Made by a program: the position numbers and the translations under genes. A stretch of DNA of 64,000 nucleotides, taken from the NCBI GenBank assembly GCA_018340375.1, contig JAFFJZ010000003.1, forward strand, positions 21,824,001 to 21,888,000, written 5' to 3'. Of this stretch, positions 60,124 to 64,000 are shown piece after piece. Below the pieces are notes generated by a model. That model made no database searches. It saw only the letters and a list, made by a program, of their open reading frames with translations, and had not been told where the DNA came from. Source of the stretch: Gonatopus flavifemur. Its lineage: Eukaryota > Arthropoda > Insecta > Hymenoptera > Dryinidae. The first letter of the stretch is position 1; each line of letters opens with the position of its first letter.

Positions 60124-60997
60124 TAGGGTTTGAACAAAATAACCCAGCCCAGTTTTACCCACTGGGTTTTTTTTTGGAAAAAGCCCTCTTGAAATAACCC
60201 CAAAAAATCCTGAAAAAACCGAAAAGGGTATTGAAGAAGCTGTTGTTTCAAATTACAATGAATTATTCAAAATTGATCTCTATAAGTATGGACATAAGAA
60301 ATTACTTCTGAACGAAGCAAATGCGGGTGAAGTGAAATTTAAAGAATAACTAGAAGTACTGAATCGTAATGGAATAAAACGCATTCCCAATCAATCTTAC
60401 AGTTCATAAATAGAATATAATTAATATTTAGTATCAAGATATTTCGAGATCATTTAAAGAACAATATTGAATCGAAATATAAAGTATAATTGTAGAATTT
60501 CAATTACATATTTAACTTGTCATATCAAATATACGTAATCAACCAACATGTATCCCATATAACACAAAAAAATCACTTTTTAAGAATGTGAATAGAATTC
60601 TTGTTGCCCTTTTTTTAAACTGATGAATTCATCAAGAACTCTGAAAGTATGAACTCTATTTTACTGGCATTAACGAGTTCTTTGACAGCAACGAAACGAT
60701 CCAAAAAGCGTTCCAGAAGAACTCGTTGATGTTAGTGGAATAGAACATTTTCATAATTCTTTATGAATTCATAATTTCGAAAATTCTCCATGTGTTATAT
60801 GAGATGCGAGACCGTGATATGAACGGACAATCAATTCGGATTTCAAATCAACAGAGCTGTGAAATGAATCGAAACTATAAAGGACATCAACCTCATAATA
60901 ATAATACTAACGAAAATGCTAAATTACCCAAAAATCCATTTAATTGTAAATAAAAACCCGAAAACACCGCCCTGGGTTGGTTTTGTTCAAACCCTGC
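60124..60997. mobile_element. Non-autonomous hAT element, 874 bp, perfect 8-bp target duplication
   Basis: Left end (T/C)AGGGTTTGAACAAAATAACC, right end complement CAGGGTTTGAACAAAACCAACC. Flanks CATTTGTT at 60116-60123 and 60998-61005 are identical. The AACCCAG/CTGGGTT ends resemble those of the 17567-19371 hAT element, so the two may be related. A roughly 34-codon open piece (SNYNELFKIDLYKYGHK) near 60250-60350 may be transposase residue. A further palindrome (60557-60801) lies inside. Confidence 0.9.
60557..60801. mobile_element. Palindromic element inside the hAT element
   Basis: CATATAACACA at the left and TGTGTTATATG at the right are a perfect 11-bp inverted pair. Inner arms (ATTTTACTGGCATTAACGAG and CTCGTTGATGTTAGTGGAAT) pair imperfectly. 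Confidence 0.65.
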
Positions 60998-61408
60998 ATT
61001 TGTTTCAACTGTGCGCTGTGATAGCAAACTGAGTGTTGTTGCAGCAAAAAATTGATCAGTTACAAACCAGCGCTTCGTTGATTCGTCTCCACTAGTTTTC
61101 CCTCTTCAGCATTTCATCGTTCATTGGAAAAACTTGTGGTATTTCTACCAGGGATATTTTCCCTCCGAAAAAACTTCGTTTTCAAACTCCATTGTTTTTT
61201 TCGAGTTCACCATTTGAAATTCAATTGAAGTTTTACCAATTCCATACAACATCACAATGAAATTTCCTTAAATTCGAAAAATTCTCCCCAAAATCAACAG
61301 TATTATTATGTTCAAAATTAATCATGATGTTTTTTTTCAAAATACTTCACTAAAATGTAGAAAATGTAAAGAAACGGGTCAAATAAATTCACCGATTGTG
61401 CCTTCCAG

Positions 61409-61514
61409 AAGAATACATCGTCGCGGTCGAGCCCTTAGAAGTCGCAGATTTGAAGATGAAAATGAAAATCAGTCGTCACCAACCCCATCCGATTCTCCTC
61501 TCGCAATTCTTTAG
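61409..61514 (+). CDS. Candidate alternative last exon (RRGRALRSRRFEDENENQ)
   Basis: After an acceptor-like TTGTGCCTTCCAG the + frame reads RIHRRGRALRSRRFEDENEN, then QSSPTPSDSPLAIL and TAG at 61512-61514, with an AATAAA three bases further (61517-61522). If joined to the 54041-54207 exon, the open GG plus A makes Gly and the frame continues, so it could end an Rbfox isoform. A basic Arg-rich then acidic/Ser-Pro tail is plausible for a splicing protein. Phase agreement has a one-in-three chance of being accidental, and the frame is also open upstream to 61308. It could instead be part of an unrelated nested gene. Confidence 0.3.
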
Positions 61515-61516
61515 AT

Positions 61517-61522
61517 AATAAA
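61517..61522 (+). promoter_or_regulatory. AATAAA polyadenylation signal candidate
   Basis: AATAAA directly after the stop of the candidate last exon. Such hexamers are frequent in AT-rich DNA, so only the position makes it notable. Confidence 0.25.
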
Positions 61523-61803
61523 TATTCCACGTTCGTATCATTATTTCATCCTTTTGCTCGTTTTTTTTTCACTTGTTTTTTGTTTGAAGAAAGTGGCCGA
61601 AGATATACAAAACGTTAAAAACGAGCACTTTTTTATGGATTTTGTGTTCAATATATATTCTCGTAATTTTCAGCGTTCATTGTTCACATATTGAGGAATT
61701 CAAATTGATTTCTCAAGCAAGGTACTGCAAGAAATATGAAAGTGTTGATGAAAATTATCTTCCTATACAGCATGCAGTGTAATTCGAAAAAATTCTTCAC
61801 AAA

Positions 61804-61980
61804 TCACATTATTGTAGTGGTGTGCGAACCTTGTCGGACCGAACTTCTTTTGTACAAAACATACAGGAGGCAAGTTCGTAAGGGTTTGGATACGGCGAAT
61901 TTCTCCGCATGCTTGAGCCAATTGAATGCCGATTGAAGTAAGTCCCCGGTCAATCGTTTCAATCGATTCGCCGCATCCAT
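61804..61980 (-). CDS. Small unrecognised open frame, 58 codons
   Basis: On the minus strand an ATG at 61980 starts MDAANRLKRLTGDLLQSAFN, followed by WLKHAEKFAVSKPLRTCLLY, and ends in HTTTIM at TGA 61804-61806. The frame is open upstream back to a TAG at 62023-62025 (FHTIKPSNYSPFEG). The composition (amphipathic, few AT-driven codons) looks more coding-like than most short frames here. I recognise no family. It could be an exon of a nested minus-strand gene or a microprotein. No clear splice partners seen. Confidence 0.2.
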   Translation of the reverse strand: MDAANRLKRLTGDLLQSAFNWLKHAEKFAVSKPLRTCLLYVLYKRSSVRQGSHTTTIM

Positions 61981-62029
61981 ACCCTCAAACGGAGAGTAAT
62001 TTGAAGGCTTAATGGTGTGAAACTAGACA

Positions 62030-62260
62030 CGTGTGTGGAGTATGGATTATAACACGAAACAAATGCGTGGTTTTATGCCTTTGAAGGTTGGTGCATTGCG
62101 ATCAACGCTTCTCGAGACCCCGGGATTATCCCGGGGTACTTTGAGCGATAGAAGCTTGGGAAATTTCCACGCCATGAGTCCTCGGAATTCCTCTGCGTGT
62201 ACCGAGTTGAGCCAAATCTGGTGTGTTGTCAGTAGTGCATTTATCGAAACTTGACATATT
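62030..62260. other. GC-balanced segment open on both strands
   Basis: Much less AT-rich than the flanks. The + frame 62033-62254 (MPLKVGALRSTLLETPGLSR..) and a minus frame of about 70 codons (WLNSVHAEEFRGLMAWKF..) are both open. I cannot tell which, if either, is used. Together with 61.4-62.0 kb this forms a roughly 850-bp block that differs in composition from the rest of the window. Confidence 0.3.
62117..62137. repeat. Perfect 9-bp GC-rich hairpin
   Basis: ACCCCGGGA-TTA-TCCCGGGGT: a 9-bp perfect stem with a three-base loop, in the GC-balanced segment. Could form a stable RNA hairpin or be a protein site. Confidence 0.6.
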
Positions 62261-62606
62261 TTCTATATAAAAAGTTCGGTTCGACAAGAATTGCGCACCC
62301 TTAGAATTTTGTTATAAATTGAAGATTATTGTATTTCTTCGAATATACACCTGGAATCAGTATGAAAAGCTTTATTACCTAAAAAGAGCTGTTATGAAGA
62401 AGAAAATGTTAACAATGCATTTTAGAAACGATTTTTTGTTGAAATCGTGTTTTTTAAACATTTTCTCTGACAGAATAAATAATTCATGGTATATCTACAG
62501 AATACAATCATGAAATTTTACGGGATGTTAGAGCCCAGACAGCACAAATGATCATTTTGAATTCATATAAACTTCTCAAAGAATTCCCGAACAGTTCCCT
62601 TTATGT

Positions 62607-62748
62607 CAGTAAACATGAATTCAATCAACTCAAAATGAATACATATTGGATGCCTGAATAGTTTTTGATGAATTCACGAAATGAACTCTTCCTGAACAAC
62701 TGAGTTCATCATGAATTCAAAGTATTAATAATGAATTCATGTTTACTG
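62607..62748. repeat. Inverted repeat CAGTAAACATGAATTCA
   Basis: A 17-bp perfect arm at 62607-62623 and its complement at 62732-62748, with other gaattca/tgaattc words between. Probably a foldback element related to the one at 60557-60801, which has similar AACTC/GAATTCAT words. Confidence 0.65.
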
Positions 62749-62769
62749 TCACAACGGGAGCTCTTTGAA

Positions 62770-64000
62770 GAGACTCTTGTGTATGGGAGTGCACGTACAA
62801 GAAAAATTTTCTGAAACACTTTCATATGTAACTTTCGTTGCAGTACCTTGCTTAAATTTTCATATGATTGCACCGAAAGATTCATTCAAATTCGTCAATA
62901 TGCGAACAATGCATGCTTCGAATTGAAAAAAATATATATTAAATAGTTTTTTTGTGACAAAAATCCACGAAAAGTGCTGCTCAATTGTTGGAGATTTTCT
63001 ATACCAGTATACCTTCGTGAATCTGAAAAATTAATTCTAATACATATACGGGAAGAAGCGAGAATTTATCGCACGCATTGAATCGATAATCAATCTCGAT
63101 CCTTTACAGATTCTGAAAAGATTCTGTACCGCTTATATTGGTGGTTACCATGAAAATCTTTTCATGAACATTCTCTGAATCCGGGAGAGTGAAAGATCAG
63201 TAGTTTCGTTCCATTGATTCTCAAGAGTGAACTTATCGAATTCGAACGGCATGTTCGGTCTTCGCTTCGTTGAAGTGAAATTCTGATATCCAAGTTTAGA
63301 ATCTCGTTTCAGAAGAGTGAAAACTTGAATCTAAAAATTGACGGTTTTGATTCTAGTGGACAGAGGAGGAGGGGATGTCATGTTTTGTACAGAAGGATTC
63401 AAAATAGTCGCCTTGTAAACAAATTCGAATTTTTCCTACACACGAAGCATATGAATTTCCTTTTTTGTCACAAAAATGGGTTCTATGATATATTATAAGG
63501 ATCCCGTTTCGTTTATAATTCATTTCAATACTTTTACTATATTTTGACAATTTTTAATAAATTTGTAGGATTTTTCTGGTACCCGTAAGTTAAAGCTGCC
63601 TAATATGAGACACCTTTTTTAACAAAATTTTATTTTACATGAATATAAAACATTTCACCTTCCTGAGTCGAACATTTTTTCAGATTAAATATAATTCAAC
63701 ACAGTTAACCCATAAGTTATATATAGTCATATACGAATTATATGTAATTTGTGGCTTGGGTTGTTGTCTTATGTTTTTTTTTTCACAGGTTTGAACTTCT
63801 AATTGCATCTTTGAATAATCTCATCATCATCAAATTTTGCTGGAGTCTATTCAGGTCTCTTTAAGTAAAATACAGTTTAAAGATTGTGGCCACTAAATGC
63901 AATAAATTTCAAAAATTCGTTAATAGCAACATTAAATTCAAGAGTTTTTGTATTTTTAGGTGATAAAAATTCACAATCCGGTCACTGCCAAATCATTCAA
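62770..64000. other. AT-rich end of window without recognised feature
   Basis: No exon, transposon end pair or RNA gene seen. A T-rich tract followed by TTTTTCACAG near 63780 resembles an acceptor but has no convincing exon behind it. Confidence 0.5.

Larger units (their letters stand above)
54208..61408 (+). other. Rbfox intron or downstream stretch, transposon-rich
   Basis: Begins with GTAAGT. No exon encoding the conserved Rbfox C-terminus was found. The stretch is dense in palindromic elements from 54.8 to 61.0 kb (listed separately). The 54.21-54.77, 56.82-57.25 and 58.43-59.73 kb stretches hold only AT-rich sequence and short degraded repeats. Confidence 0.65.

Noticed and set aside
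61950..62000. NRFNRFAAS-like string resembling the YNRF tail of Rbfox
   Set aside because: Short, without acceptor or proper upstream text (no DPYLG-type segment). Chance match more likely.

Overview
The window looks like insect nuclear DNA. It is AT-rich, has no dense gene packing, contains spliceosomal introns with GT..AG borders, and carries many short inverted-repeat DNA transposons. The style (AT-rich introns, Tc1/mariner-, hAT- and TTAA-type MITEs) and the wording of the coding exons fit Hymenoptera, perhaps a parasitoid wasp. That placement is inference, not proof.

The one gene I can support runs on the + strand across most of the window. It is the C-terminal, alanine-rich part of an insect Rbfox (A2bp1/fox-1) RNA-binding splicing regulator. 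Five small exons are visible: an alternative exon at 21530-21677, then 27090-27243, 36240-36303, a 21-nt microexon at 40394-40414, and 54041-54207. From 27090 onward the reading phases join without a break (2/2, 0/0, 0). The RRM exons must lie upstream of base 1 or in the first 21.5 kb where I could not find them, and the usual last exon must lie beyond base 64000. Two perfect Rbfox-type TGCATG sites sit at regulatory distance from exons (74 nt downstream of 36240-36303 and 25 nt upstream of 54041-54207). The exon at 21530-21677 has unequal phases, so joining it to 27090-27243 shifts the frame to an early stop. Together these suggest a self-regulating splicing locus.

Layout: 1-21.5 kb is non-coding (5' intron or flank), with a TA-type MITE at 2.6 kb, a microsatellite-rich zone at 4.9-6.8 kb, a TTAA element inserted into another MITE at 9.5-10.3 kb, a foldback at 10.6-11.0 kb, and a decayed hAT transposon with its own transposase remnant and 8-bp target duplication at 17.57-19.37 kb. 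The introns from 21.7 to 54 kb are mostly unique AT-rich sequence with about fifteen MITEs, a cluster of four foldbacks at 45.9-46.7 kb, and two tRNA-like minus-strand boxes at 48.1 and 48.5 kb. The stretch from 54.2 to 61 kb is the most transposon-rich, with palindromes nested inside palindromes and a second hAT element with a perfect 8-bp target duplication. At 61.3-62.3 kb there is an unexplained, less AT-rich segment with open frames on both strands, including a possible phase-compatible alternative last exon.

All mobile elements lie outside the exons. Because several are near-perfect hairpins inside a transcribed intron, they could form double-stranded RNA in the Rbfox pre-mRNA; this is inference.
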